NCBI GenBank assembly: GCA_963971225.1
Contig: OZ020267.1
Span: 103,241,729-103,305,728 of the forward strand
DNA: 64,000 bases
Source of the DNA: Melieria omissa
Lineage: Eukaryota; Arthropoda; Insecta; Diptera; Ulidiidae
Direction: 5' to 3'
The notes below the pieces were generated by a model. It worked only from the letters and a program-made list of their open reading frames with translations, had not been told where the DNA came from and ran no database searches. Positions 1 through 11,335 of this stretch are shown in pieces (position 1 is the stretch's first letter; every line of letters starts with the position of its first letter). Both the position numbers and the translations under genes were made by a program.

Positions 1-6
1 TGGGTT

Positions 7-12
7 TTTATT
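7..12 (-). terminator. Poly(A) signal of b561 gene 1
   Basis: TTTATT on the plus strand is AATAAA on the minus strand, about 134 nt past the stop codon of the first b561 gene. It is the nearest canonical signal downstream; the cleavage site lies outside the window or at its edge. Confidence 0.45.
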
Positions 13-145
13 ACCAACGTTATCAACTATTTGACTATTTTTGTTAATATCAAAAATGTATATATGCGTAAATCCAAAATCTATCAATAAGTTTATGCTA
101 AAAAAACCATGTTGCATATGGTTTGGCTTCTCCTATATATATATA

Positions 146-2462
146 TCATACTCTTCTGTATACCATACACCACACCGGTCCATAGCAGCTTAACACAAAT
201 ATAAGTATTATTGATATTTCCAGCAGTAGTCGAAAGTCCATATAAGTGGATGCATCCAGCGAATAATCGTTGAACAGTTCCGTTTCGAAGGAATAATACA
301 TGCTGATCATGGCCAATGTAAAAGTGATCAGGCCAAGCAGATTGTGTATGGTTTTATTGAAGCGCGGCCGAAATCGATGCTTCAGTTCGTTGGCGTACAG
401 GGAAGTCAAACCGCTCAGTAAGCTAAATAGTAGAATTACCAAGGTGACAAGGCCTGCAATGGAGATTTTTTATTTTAAATGCAATGCAGTGGTGTAAAGA
501 ATTTAGAATATTGAAAAAATTTAAATAAGTGCATTGAATATTTTGTATCGATTAGATTTAAATGGTCAAAGACTGACACGATGCAAATTTTATATTGTAA
601 TATTTGAATTTGCCAAATAAACACAAAGCCACTTCAACACTTTTTTAAGCCATAAGTATCCGAATCAATGCTTAATCTCCTTCGATATTATGTCAGAATT
701 AGTAACCCTTTTGGTGCCGGGCGAAAAAGAGGTGCCTATGCGAGAATTACCGGCCGAATTTCACAGCTTTACTAGGGCTTGGGAAAATGCTCATAAAAAC
801 CAAACGAGAAACAATATTTACATGATTCAAAAAACAGTATACTAAGGATAAAATAGAGAATGAATAGATTTTTCGAAATCCTGTATTGCTAATTGTTGGT
901 TTGTAAAAAACAGCAATGTTTGACACAAGCGGAAAGCAACGGCAATAACAAAAATGACGCTTTCAAACTGCAACTGGGACAAAATATACTGCTCACAACT
1001 ATTTAAATGTACTGATCAAACTATTTTTTTTATTTTCTCGTAATGAAATTAGATCATTTATAACGTATTACAAATTTATTTTGAGATAGAGTTCTCCCGC
1101 AATGCGAATAGTAAAATGCTATGGCTCTGGCACTTCTCTCTAGTGCAGCAAGAGCCGATATATCGGCCTCCGGCACTAAAAGGGTTAAGTATAACATATC
1201 TGTAGAGTTGTAGTGGTTGTTTGGCATTAAAAACCTTTAGTTGTAATAGATTTATTGCAATTTTTTAACGTAAAAAAGCCCTTTGAATGTTATGGAAAAG
1301 TAAAAAAGAACAAGAATTCAAACTTTTTAAATAATTCCTTAGGCTACGAAAGCTGGCTGGCCAGGTAGAGGTACCAGTTAGTGCACTTTAGTGTTGCGGA
1401 TCGACAAAAAAAATTGATCAGTAAGAATGTGGGCGTTCCTAGCGAAGTGCAGCGACTTCATTTCGTGTTTCGGGAATCCATCTAATTCAGGGAACACCCG
1501 CCCATGAAAAATGCGCAATTTCGCGACAGCTGGACAAAAGTAAATAATTTGGCCCAACGTCTCCCTGACATAAATTTCTCTACATTTCCTGCTTTCATCC
1601 GACTCGGTGATGTCCGTATCTTGCAAGCAGTGTCCCGTTAGTAAGCCTACAATGGCTCTGCAGTCCTTCCGCGACAGCGAGAGATCAAATCTCGTAAGCA
1701 TGTGACTTCCTAGCATTTTCAAAAATTTCCCTAATGAACGTATTATTTCTGACAAAATTCGAAGCCTTTACGCTCGATGTTCACACTCATTTGCCTATCA
1801 AGATATCATTCAAATTAAGCGCTCGTGCAAATTTATCAGCGCAATGTTTGACGCTGCTGCCGCGCACCTACGTCTTCCTTCTCCTCAATTACAACAGCGA
1901 TAACGTCAGCTGGCACAACTCTTAGCTATGCTCGCACACATTCCTGCAGCATTCACTCACCAATTATGCCGTGTCGTGTGTGAAAGTGTATCTCTTCGAT
2001 ACAGATTTTGACTATAATGCCCGTCAAGCCGATTACGGAGCCGCATAGCTGCAGTATCCAGTGAAGGCGTGTTCGTTCCGGCCGATAGCATAACTGCGTC
2101 CACACATTGCCGCGATAGTAGGCCATCAGACCTTCGGACATGAGCACCACAAACTGCAAAGCAAACGCAGTTCTATAAGGCAACCAAAGTTCACAGACAT
2201 TGCAGCAACTTACGCCCAGTGTACACAGTACCGCATGCCATGGTATATCATCCTTGTTGAGGCGCAAGCTCATCCAGCCCAGATAGATCGTTATGAATCC
2301 AATGAGCAGCCGATTTATGAGTGTCAGAATGAATTCCAGTTTCTGTGTGAGCGTCAACTTGCTGGGCTGGTGCCGTGTCGTCTGGGGCGGCGCAGCATTG
2401 TTTGTGTGAATGTTGTTGCACTTGTCCACTTTGTTCACCACGAATTTTCCCTTATGCCCCAT
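146..2462 (-). CDS. Cytochrome b561-domain protein, gene 1 (3 exons)
   Basis: Predicted integral membrane reductase of the short CYB561D2-like class, which moves electrons from ascorbate across a membrane to ferric iron or monodehydroascorbate (family knowledge). Coding exons are 2214..2462, 1961..2153 and 146..453 on the minus strand, joined by GTAAGT/CAG and GTGAGT/CAG sites, giving 249 residues, a normal length. About 45 N-terminal residues precede six hydrophobic helices. Candidate heme ligands are H76, H114, H144 (in an HxRHG motif) and H184 (IHNLLG), spaced as in both intact neighbours. The ATG at 2462 is the first in frame. The first intron is only 60 nt, a multiple of three, and has no stop, so a retained form would add 20 residues inside a conserved block. 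The 1.5-kb second intron holds a TTAA MITE and a non-LTR fragment. The exact substrate cannot be read from sequence. Confidence 0.88.
702..1188. mobile_element. TTAA-type (piggyBac-like) MITE, family 1
   Basis: The ends form an inverted repeat, CCCTTTTGGTGCCGG on the left and the complement of CCCTTTTAGTGCCGG on the right. The right flank is TTAA and the left flank is GTAA, a one-base decay of the same target site. The roughly 480-bp body has no transposase. It lies in intron 2 of b561 gene 1. TTAA flanks with a CCC start are typical of piggyBac-type elements. Confidence 0.6.
1378..1755 (-). mobile_element. Non-LTR retrotransposon fragment (RNase H tail)
   Basis: An open minus-strand stretch carries the end of an RNase H-type module of a non-LTR element: LLTGHC, then an ETLGQIIYFCPAVAKLR segment resembling the knuckle region (E-x-x-x-H-x-x-x-C-P-A-x-A) that ends many insect LINE polyproteins. 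The cysteines and histidine of the knuckle are partly lost and no reverse transcriptase remains, so it is a dead 5'-truncated piece. It sits inside intron 2 of b561 gene 1, on the gene's own strand. Confidence 0.5.
2154..2213 (-). other. 60-nt stop-free intron of b561 gene 1
   Basis: The donor GTAAGT and acceptor TTTGCAG are both good. The intron is exactly 60 nt, phase 0 on both sides, with no in-frame stop. Splicing is supported by alignment with gene 3, where CTLG joins directly to FVCL; here CTLG joins to FVVL. Confidence 0.8.
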
Positions 2463-3395
2463 ATTTCCGAAGGAGTGAATATTTGTTGAAAATTTGCAGC
2501 CTTTTTTTGTTCAGATTTGTGGTCGAAACCCTTTGGTGGGCTTTTGCTTTTCCGATCGCAAATTATTTAAAAGTGGCAGTGTGTTTATGGGTACGTTTTG
2601 CGTATTACTGCGGCAATTATTCAGGCGCTCCATTTCGCCGCTGACTACTCTGTCTCTGTCTCATTCGAGTTGTGCTGTTTGGTTCCACACGGTGCGGCTT
2701 CAAGGGGCGCGCCGTTGCTGGTTCCTTAACATCGTTAGTTGATTAATATTGTCATGCCCCGCGAGTATTTATCTTTTTAGTCACATTATCAGCGTGTAGG
2801 CAAGCCGGTGAATTGAAAAAGGAAAATTGCGTCTCGAAGGTAAACTGTCTGATCGGGCGTTCCCGTTGAGCTGTGAGGGGTGCTTGAATGTAGCGAAGAT
2901 GGCATATCGCGGTGCAGAGCATCGTTGTTTTTTGGTCTTAGGACGTTATCAGTTAAGAGCGGCTTTGAGCTTTTGATATATTTTTGCAATAACCTTTTTG
3001 TGCTACAGTAGCAGTGTTGGGTAAAATTATGCAAATGAATCGAAAAAAGTGGTACATGAGAATAATTTTGTTTCACTGATTGCAGTACAATATCTCAAAA
3101 TAGTCAGATTTTCAAATTATAGTTATTGATGTAACTGAACTGGGACTAGAATTCGTAATAATTACTCCACTAATAAATATTTTAGGTGTTTTGTGGAAAT
3201 ATTACAGTTGTAGTTAGTATTTTAGGTGTAGATAAGAAAGCGAGTGTTATCTGATTATCTGTAATCTTTGCAACAATCTATAGAATCCTTTAAACCATAA
3301 ATAGAAGACAAGAGGATGACATGAGAAAAGATGGTAACATCTAAAGCGACTTGGGAAACTGCAGCATTACCAAGAGCCTACTTAGTAACACAATA
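2463..3395. other. 5' flank of b561 gene 1, no gene seen
   Basis: This region should hold the 5' UTR and promoter of gene 1. Base composition is fairly balanced up to about 3000, then AT-rich. I see no convincing core promoter or coding exon; short open frames here lack homology and good start contexts. Confidence 0.4.
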
Positions 3396-3923
3396 TTAAC
3401 CCTTTCAACCCCGAATTTAACCCTGGGTCTCGATATTACTTTTTGGCATTTAAATCATGAAAACTTGTCTAAGAAGTGTGTACAAGATATTTGAAGTCGC
3501 CACGCCTGTTTGTTAGAGTTCTAGAGCTAGTTTACTTTTGAACAATTTCAGCTTAAAACGGGTTAAATAAATTTTGTATCAATATTTTTTAGTTACAGAA
3601 AAAATATTTAATATTTATGGAAAAATACAAAATCATCACTTTTTGATTTTATTTAACTATTATTAAAGAAAAGGGGCTTTGATCAAACGCGCCCAATTTG
3701 TAGATTTCAATTAGAACACAAACTTTCCCTGATATCGCTGCAAATCATTGGAAATTATGTACAGTAAAATTTTTGTAATTGGCTTTGAATTCACTTCTAC
3801 AAATATTAATTTGTTGGTGCCTACTAAAATTCAATCCATAAATCAGCTTAAAGCGTAGCTTTTGCCAAAAGATGACAAATAGGTAAAGTTGCTCTCAGGC
3901 AACTTTGGGGTCGAAAAGGTTAA
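3396..3923. mobile_element. TTAA-type MITE, family 2, copy A
   Basis: Flanked by TTAA on both sides. The left end reads CCCTTTCAACCCCGAA; the right end, on the other strand, reads CCTTTTCGACCCCAAA, an imperfect inverted repeat. The body is about 520 bp with no transposase. An inverted, truncated copy lies at about 44.10-44.47 kb. Confidence 0.6.
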
Positions 3924-4038
3924 AGGAAAGCATGTAATTGTATTGAATAGGATTGAATCTATTTCGTGCTTCAAAAAACCAATGTTGTCGCTATCTCAAA
4001 TAATGCAGAAGTCAGATAAGGGGGTCTAAGCAAATGGG

Positions 4039-4171
4039 GTCACTAAGAGCCTAGGAATAGGGCAGAATAAGATAGGCTTTTATAGAAGAGGAGAGAATAT
4101 GGATATACCAATCTCATAGTCAAGGGAAAGGAGTCACTAAGAGCCTAAGGATATGGTAGAATAAGATTGGG
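4039..4171. repeat. Two-copy local duplication
   Basis: A segment of about 38 bp beginning GTCACTAAGAGCCTA occurs at 4039 and again at 4133, about 94 bp apart, with a few substitutions. No function is evident. Confidence 0.5.
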
Positions 4172-4314
4172 TAGTATATCTTAGTCATAACGCATTGCAG
4201 CGAAGCTTTACAATGTGTTGTTTATCAGGATTTGGATGTGATACGAAATTTATTTTCGCCTCCAATGAACATTTCTCAGAATATCTCTACAAGAAAGCTA
4301 TTTGAAAGATGCTT

Positions 4315-4320
4315 TTTATT
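4315..4320 (-). terminator. Poly(A) signal of b561 gene 2
   Basis: AATAAA on the minus strand about 215 nt beyond the stop codon of b561 gene 2, the first canonical signal downstream of that stop. Confidence 0.4.
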
Positions 4321-4535
4321 AATTTTTAATAGTTTGTAAAATAATATTGCAGGAATGTTTATATCGTTTGTACTTATAATTAACATCGTCGTATATATAC
4401 ATTTTCTAATTAATCATGACTATGAAAATACTTTACTTCTAGCCTATGGGTGTGTGTGTGTAATTGGTTCATCTGGCATATATAAAATACACATAAATTC
4501 AAATTATAATGATAAGCTAAAATATTTTAAAACCT

Positions 4536-7500
4536 CTAAAGCAAGCGAAAGGTTTTCACAACATTCGAAATTCTCAATGTCAATGCTTTCAAGGGCCCAA
4601 TGGAGGTGAGAACGAGCGATATCAGCGTCAGACATTTCATAAGCAATTGAAAGTCCGTATCCACTTTGCGGCTAAAGAAACCCGTCTGATAGCCATAGTA
4701 CTGGGCCAGCAGCGCAATAAGAAACGCAACAATACCCAGCAAATTGTGCGCCGTCTTGTTTAGCAGCGGATGGATGAAGCGTTTAATGCGCAGCGGAAAG
4801 AGCGCAGCCAAACCGCTCAACATGGATACCAGACACAAGATGAACGCTGAAAAGCCTGTTAACGAAACATTTCATGTTATGTTGTATAAAAATGTATTAA
4901 TAATTATGTATACTAACCTAGTTTACCATGTACGGAATGTAGTGAAAATCCTTTTTGTATGCATTTGATGAGCGTTCCCGCCACACCCAAGCTGCCGCCG
5001 AGCGCTTGCAGTACCCAATGTATGGTTGTTTTGGTGGTATGTTTGTAGCTTGAGGTGAGCACATTGGCGCTGTAATGGCTCATAACACCTTCGGCCATCA
5101 GAAAGGAGAACTTTTAAAGAAATGCAATGAACATTAATACAAAAGTTGGCAGTATTGGTATTCTTCAAGCTTCAATGATGATCAATAAAAGTTGTTGATA
5201 ACAACTTGAGCAATTCACTTGCCTACAATTTACTAAAGTTATTTTTATTGTTGCATATTTTGGGGCGTTGATTTTTTAATGTTTAGCGTTTCGCACAACC
5301 TGGCTTTGTTCTTATCAGCGTACGAAAAGAAAACAATGTGTTTTAACATTTTAGCTTTTAAACGGCATCAATGTCATCATAGGGTTTTTTGAATTGATTT
5401 TGCTGTACATTAATGAAGTTTCCATTCTTCAAAATACATAAATGTAGTTGATTAAGTGGTTTATGCAGAACTCCGAACTGGCTCAACCAAATGTAATCAT
5501 TATACAAGATATTTTTATATAACTTTTAATGTATATTCTCTTATGACATTTCCACTTTGCAAATGAATATGTATGAATGGAATTTTCATCATCTTCAAAA
5601 TTTGTTTTTCCTGGTAATTTATTAGGTAATAATTTAAAAAAAAATGTTCTAATTACACAGTACAACAATTTAAAACTTTTTGTGTGAAACAGAGTAACGA
5701 CCATATATTCCTGAAAGAGGACGTCGTACTGATCATTTTTGCAGAACAAAGTAATAGTCCAGCACGTCTGAGTTGTTTGTAATTCGCACATAAAGGTTAA
5801 AGGGTCCCTATAGACTTTTACTTTCTTCCCCCCTTTTTCACGATTTTCGGAAAAATTTTTCATAAAAAGCTTGTCTTGAGTAAAATATTGAAAAGAATAC
5901 CATATTGTCTTTTGGGAAAATATTCCCCATTAAAAAATAGGAGGGGTCTTCAAACACCAAAACTTTCTCAAACCTTCCGCCAAAAAAATAAAAAGCCTTA
6001 TACACGAAACCTTCATTAAATCATCTTTTCATTAATTGCTAATTCTGCTTGAGATGTTGAGAAAAATGTTGAATATTGAAAAAAAACTATTTCCCATTGA
6101 ATAATAGTTCATTGAGTAATAGTTCTCCTCTTAATAAAAGAAACAATTTTTATGATTTCAAAAAAGACTTTGATAAATTCGTATTGCTTTTTATAGCGTG
6201 TTTTTTTTAGAGGTTTGTTTTTCGAATAGAGATAAAACTGGCATTTTGTGGTCTTTCAGGAATATACGGTCGTTACTCTGTTGCAGAAATGCTGTTGTAC
6301 AGTGTTATTTGAACAGACATTTTAAAAAATTAATTTAATTTTAAAGTTTAATTTATGTGAAAACATCTGACGGTTTTTGGGGTCGTTAAATTTGAATATG
6401 TAGTAAGAACTTTTAAACCTGCAATGCCGGCTCTAATAGGCCGTTTTAAGTGCTCTACACTTTAATTACCTTTTAGTTAAATAAGTATTGCTATTGTGTC
6501 CTACAACGCTCTATGTGTTGTTTATAGAACAAACATCGCAGAAAAAAAACTGTCTAAAATGTTAAATTTATAAATGCTAGAATTATAAACATTCCATTAG
6601 AGGATTACATAAAATAATGGAATCGAAAATCTTTTGGATTTATCACCATTTGAAATCTTTAATGAGACTGTGAGGTTCACTTCTGGGAATTAGGGTTAAA
6701 TGCTAATATAGATTTACATACATTGTGACCGAAAAGTTTCCGGAAATTCTCATTTAAAATTCGCGCGCTGTATATTTTCCGATATTTTAAGTTTCTGTAG
6801 GTTGGTAGCACTGTCCTTAATTACTATGCCAAATATGAGCGCGATCTGTCAGACAGTTTGTTTACGGCAGCTGTTGAAACCAGTTCACCTCAGTAGTGCG
6901 TTGCGATTTTGTTGAGAATTTTCTTCAAAATGAGTACCGTGAACAGGTCTCTTTGGACGTGCTTGATCGTGCCAATTCCGATCCAACTTTCATGGAACGC
7001 ATCATAACTGGTGACGAGACATGGGTCTACGAGTACGACATGCAAACAAGCCAACAATAATCGGAATGGAGAGGAAAAGACGAGCCGAAACCGAAAAAAT
7101 CACGCCAAAGCCGCTCGAAAATCAAGGTAATGCTGATTGTTTTCTTCGATATTCGTGGTGTGGTGCATCATGAATTCGTCCCTGAAGGACAAACAGTCGG
7201 TAAAGACTATTATTTGACTGTTTTAAGACGTTTGCGTGAAAATATCCGCCGTAAACGGCCTCAATTGTGGAAGGATAATTCATGGATTTTTCATGACGAT
7301 AATGCTCCCTCGCACCGAGCCAACATTATCAACAATTTTAAGGCCAAACATTCAATAAATACCATCGAACAGCCACCGTATTCACCTGATCTTGCACCGT
7401 GTGACTTTTTCCTGTTTCCCAAACTCAAATTACCACTCAGAAGAACGCGTTTTGAATCCATAGAAGACGTAAAACAGAATTCGCAGAGGGAAATACCGGA

Positions 7501-8639
7501 AAGCGCCTATAAAAAATGTTTTGATGATTGGAAGAAACGTTGGCATATGTGTATCGCTTCTAATGGAGCATATTTTGAAGGAGATAAAATAAATATTGAT
7601 GAAGATTAAGAATTTTGCGTTTTATTTAAAATTTCCGGAAACTTTTCGGTCACAAGGTATATTAAAAAGAAGAGTTGATATTTTAAAAATAATTTTTCAG
7701 TTTTTTTCTTTCAAAAACTGCGCGGGAATTTCTTTCAGAAAGTAAAATAATAAAAGACCTCAATGAAGTCTGTTTGACTCCCTTGGACATTCTTGTGTTG
7801 AATTAACGACTTAGTTTTCATTTCTATAATATTTCTAGAATTCCTACAGAGCTTTCGAAAAAACCAAATCAGATTTTGTTGCTTGGATCTTTTTATCTGT
7901 CCTTGTTTCTATTTTGGTTCAGTTTTTTTTTCTATTATTGCGTTGTAATTATTTTAAAACGAGTCAGTGAGTTCCTTTTTCCATTGACTTGAATTCGACA
8001 ATGTCCAAGTCTCTTTTTAGAATAACTGTTACATACTTTTTTGAATTTTTTTCTGGTTTTTTTTATCCTGCATATTTTCCAATTTGGGCCTAATTAGTCA
8101 GGATCACTTCTCAATAATTCAGAATTAATTTGAGCTTCTTACAAGCATTCCTAGACACTAAATTTTTTATATTGCCTACTTACACCGATTGTCACCAGCC
8201 AGGCGTGCAGCGCCGTGCCGCTCAGTCCCATTCGCAGGCACAGCCAGCTCATGTAAATGGTTACAAAACCGATGCACATCTGATTAAGGACACCCAGGAA
8301 AATTTCCACACGTTCGATTATCTGCCGCGTTTCACTTGTCGATTTCGTATTGGCGTCTATGCCCATTTTACCGAAACGTGACGACGACATTCTAAGCGAA
8401 CTGCGTGTACTGAAGCGATGCGATGATCTCTCGAATAGATTTGTGGTGGACGTATAGGGCAGACTCTGGTAAAAGTCACTGGACCCAATGTTGGTGGATA
8501 TGGTGGTAAAGTGAGTGGATAGTAGACGTTCCCTGGTGTTGTCGTTGTCGTCGTCGGTTATGTGATTCGCCGGCGGTTTTACTGTTGTGCTGCCATAATC
8601 GGTGCGCGTGGAACTGACCGCAACGTTCAGATTCTCCAT
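4536..8639 (-). CDS. Cytochrome b561-domain protein, gene 2, extended N-terminus (3 exons)
   Basis: Second member of the b561 cluster, with the same predicted transmembrane ascorbate-linked reductase role. Exons are 8184..8639, 4918..5110 and 4536..4855, joined by GTAAGT/AAAAG and GTTAGT/ACAG, giving 322 residues. The core matches gene 1, with candidate heme histidines H145, H183, H213 and H253 at the same 38/30/40 spacing. It differs by a hydrophilic N-terminal extension of about 110 residues, rich in Ser, Thr, Asn and Asp, presumably cytosolic. The ATG at 8639 begins MENLNVAVSS; a shorter start at M98 or M99 would remove most of the extension and cannot be excluded. Intron 1 is 3.1 kb and contains a mariner copy; intron 2 is 62 nt. 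The pseudogene at 20-22 kb is its closest relative here (shared ending of exon 1, HAWLVT versus QAWLVT). Confidence 0.88.
6721..7657 (+). mobile_element. Mariner-like element, truncated and inactive
   Basis: Bounded by TA dinucleotides (6719-6720 and 7658-7659). Left end CATTGTGACCGAAAAGTTTC; the right end is its near-perfect inverse, starting CCTTGTGACC. At 937 bp it is shorter than the usual 1.3 kb because the 5' part of the transposase gene is missing. It lies in intron 1 of b561 gene 2, opposite to the host gene. Confidence 0.85.
6914..7609 (+). pseudogene. Mariner transposase remnant (DD34D)
   Basis: Catalyses cut-and-paste transposition in intact relatives. In frame are the first catalytic Asp region (ITGDETWVYEY), the second (IFHDDNAPSH) and the third (YSPDLAPCD), with exactly 34 residues between the second and third Asp, the mariner signature. 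The N-terminal DNA-binding helices are gone and a TAA at 7058 interrupts the frame just after the first motif. From 7130 to the stop at 7609 the C-terminal part stays open. All three Asp are present, so loss of the N-terminus and the stop codon are the disabling lesions. Confidence 0.85.
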
Positions 8640-9880
8640 ACGAGCAAGTCTCGGGGTCTAGTTGCTATTATTGAGCGCGATTGTGATCTTTGACGCAACG
8701 TTGTCGGGCGTGCGGCATTGTTTTTGTTGTTGTTGTTGGAGAATACGTATGGGAGCTTATCATGTAGTACATGAAATGCTTTTGCAACACGTTAAGCCGG
8801 CTCTGACATTGCCAAGTGATAATGCAGCGAGAGTGGGAAGAGAGTAAATATAAATTTTGAATCTTTGGGAGACAGTATGTTGACACTGTTGTGCCTGTGG
8901 GTATAATATGTAGGAGAATGAGTTGGTTTTGTTTTGTTTTGCTGTGGGGTTTTTCGAATTTTTTTTAGTTCAACAGCTGCCTTTGTCTGTTGCGCGCTCT
9001 AATTGTTGTTGTAATTTAATAAATTTCGTTGTAATTTTATCTCTTCATATAGGCTTTTTGCAAGAGTCTAAATGTACACTGAACTGTTCCATTTTATTGC
9101 GCGGGAGTTGCGCTTCAATAAATAACTTTTTAGTTTTAAACCCTTGAATTTTTTTAACATTGAATGTTGGGTTTAGAAAATTATATTGGATGCTCACAAA
9201 TTCGTAAATAATCCTTTTATGCGGCATCACCGAAATCAAAAAAATATTTTGCGTGGGTCGTAAGATTTGAATAATTGTTTTGAGGGGCATTAGAATCTTG
9301 CTGGGACGTATTATTCCAGTAGTTCCGAAAGGGTTAAAACTGCGAGTATATGATGCATTCAGTGCGCATTTTGTATTCTCAATTGATCGGTAGGAATGAC
9401 TGCACGTGCATGAGAGCGCAACGGACATAGAATAGTATACAATAAATTGAAGACATTTGGAATTATAGCGAAAAATGCAAATGGAAATTCAGCGAAGTGC
9501 AGCTTCAGTGTATTAAAATTGAAAAGTGTCTTAATAAACGTTGGGTGTATGTGTGTGTTGACACTGCTAGACAGTGACATTTATTGTTGTACACAATATA
9601 TAGATATATTTTTTAATTAACATACTTACATTTATTTGAGTTAGGCCGTCGTAATATGGCAAATATTTATGTATGAAAGAAAACTCTGGGTTGAGTTTAA
9701 CGTTTTGCCTGAATAATGGTACAACAATGATTTTCTGTGGAGGGAAAAATGTGAATCAGTTTTAGATTGTTGTGAATGTGTACGATTCTTTCTTATGTAT
9801 TTAAATAAGAAGAGCCAAGTGTAAGATTCAATAACTGAATTAAATTATGATGTGTAACAAACAATAAAGACAGTGAAATT
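8640..9880. other. 5' flank of b561 gene 2, no gene seen
   Basis: Contains a short (TTG)n run near 8720 and AT-rich sequence. This is where the promoter of gene 2 should lie, but no clear core element was found. Several short open frames have no recognisable domain. Confidence 0.35.
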
Positions 9881-10041
9881 CAGTGGCGGATTCAGGGCGT
9901 GTTTTGGGGGTTGAAACCCCCCCGAAATATTAGGATCGACATTAAAACTACATACAAATTAAAAGACAATTTATGAATATCAAAGAATTACTTTTTGAAA
10001 CCCCCCCGAAATATTTTTCTGAATCCGCCCCTGGTGAAATT
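9873..10041. mobile_element. hAT MITE, copy 1
   Basis: The 153-bp element 9881..10033 starts CAGTGGCGGATTCAGG and ends with the inverse (CTGAATCCGCCCCTG). It is flanked by a perfect 8-bp target duplication, GTGAAATT. Internally it has a C-run/G-run inverted pair around GAAACCCCCCCGAAATAT. The 8-bp duplication and CAGTGGCGGAT end point to the hAT superfamily. Confidence 0.85.
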
Positions 10042-10343
10042 ATATACCCTAAAATTATATATACCACAATCTGACTACTTTATGTTTTCCTACACCTTAG
10101 ATACAGTTTAGCACGGAGAGTTTTGGGGTTCAAACCTCCTTAATATGTTTTTGTTACAAATATTGTGAGCGGTAAATATGGTTTTAATTGGTATCAATTT
10201 TTCTTGGAACCCTACCCCCGAATTTTTATCTTGTGTGTCATCGCGTTGATATACATATATGCCGAAAATATAATATTACAGTACAGTAGATTTATCTTTT
10301 CATGGAAGTAAACAATTGAAAGATTACTGCAATCTAATATAAA

Positions 10344-10539
10344 TTAACACCAGAATGCTAGTTAATCCAATAATAACTAAATTCACATAAAGAATTACCT
10401 TATAAAAAAGAGGTATGTTTTTTTTAATATGTTCAGATGTTGCATTTGTGTTGGCTTAAAAAAATTGTTTAAATTAATAATTTATTAATTAAAATTAATA
10501 AAAGAACTCAATGAAATCCCTTCGGCATTCTAGTGTTAA
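10344..10539. mobile_element. Small TTAA-type MITE
   Basis: TTAA at both ends. The left end reads CACCAGAATGCTAG; the right end inverse is CACTAGAATGCC. It is 196 bp including flanks and noncoding. The ends resemble the CACTAGAAAG ends of the larger element at 42.99 kb. Confidence 0.55.
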
Positions 10540-10847
10540 ATCGAATTTAGCTGAGCATTGCAAGCCTCTAGCCAGCTGATGCTAGTACTCATACAAGGGT
10601 AATATGGAAAGTAATGCATTTTTTAAATTACAAATCAAGTAAGTAAAAATTTGTCTCTAAACAATTTCTGTCAAATTTATATGACATTTATATGAAACAT
10701 TCGTTTCTTTTTTACAGCCATCAGAAGCAGAGAACTTTAGTGTTTTCTATAAAATAGAACCAATGTGATACCACAAGGAAAAAGTGGTCTATCTTCCTGC
10801 AAATCGGAGACCCTAAATCAATTTGTGAATAAATATAGCAAGTCTCT

Positions 10848-11335
10848 ACCTTGTCGGCTTCGATAGTCTAGTGGGTAGCGCGCTGGCTTCTCAAACCAAA
10901 GGCCCCGGGTTCGATTCCTGGCTCGGGCTGGAAAAAACGGGTTTCTACTTCGATCGCTTTCCACATGAAGCAGATGAGAATTAAAATAAACGCACAATTA
11001 CGCTCTTGGCAGGCAATGGAAAAACCTCCAAGTGTGAACGAAAAAACTGCCAATCGCCGTTCGGATTCGGCGTTAAACTGTAGGTCCCCTCCCGCCTCCC
11101 TTTCCCCATCCGCGTGAAATGTCTGCTGTAACATATGTTGGAAAGAGCAGTGTTGCATACACATTTCAAAACGGGTGGAATACATTTCGCATTATACGCA
11201 TTTCAAATAACGGGTGGTAGATATTACTCTTTTTTTCCTTTCCTATCTCCCATGGGTATAGTACAATGGTCCGAAATGGATTAAGTGATATGGAAGGCTT
11301 GTAGCCTTCCTGCCCCCTCACATCACATCACATCA
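10848..11335 (+). mobile_element. tRNA-derived SINE with target duplication
   Basis: Begins with a tRNA-like head: an A-box-like AGTCTAGTGGGTAGCGCGC and a perfect B-box GGTTCGATTCC with tRNA-like spacing. A 7-nt loop would place CTC at the anticodon (Glu-like), but the anticodon stem pairs poorly. An unrelated body of about 350 bp follows, with the inverted pair GCCAATCGCCGTTCGG, and the tail is (CATCA)n. The whole is flanked by a 9-bp duplication CAAGTCTCT at 10839 and 11336. Body-related copies lie at 13.78-14.02 kb and near 62.3 kb, both reversed. RNA polymerase III transcription is expected from the family. Confidence 0.75.

Noticed and set aside
5483..5863. 126-codon frame in intron 1 of b561 gene 2
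   Set aside because: AT-rich, no motif, unsupported by splice or context signals; likely chance.
10855..10930. A tRNA gene
   Set aside because: The A and B boxes are good, but the acceptor and anticodon stems pair poorly and the sequence continues into a SINE body flanked by a target duplication.
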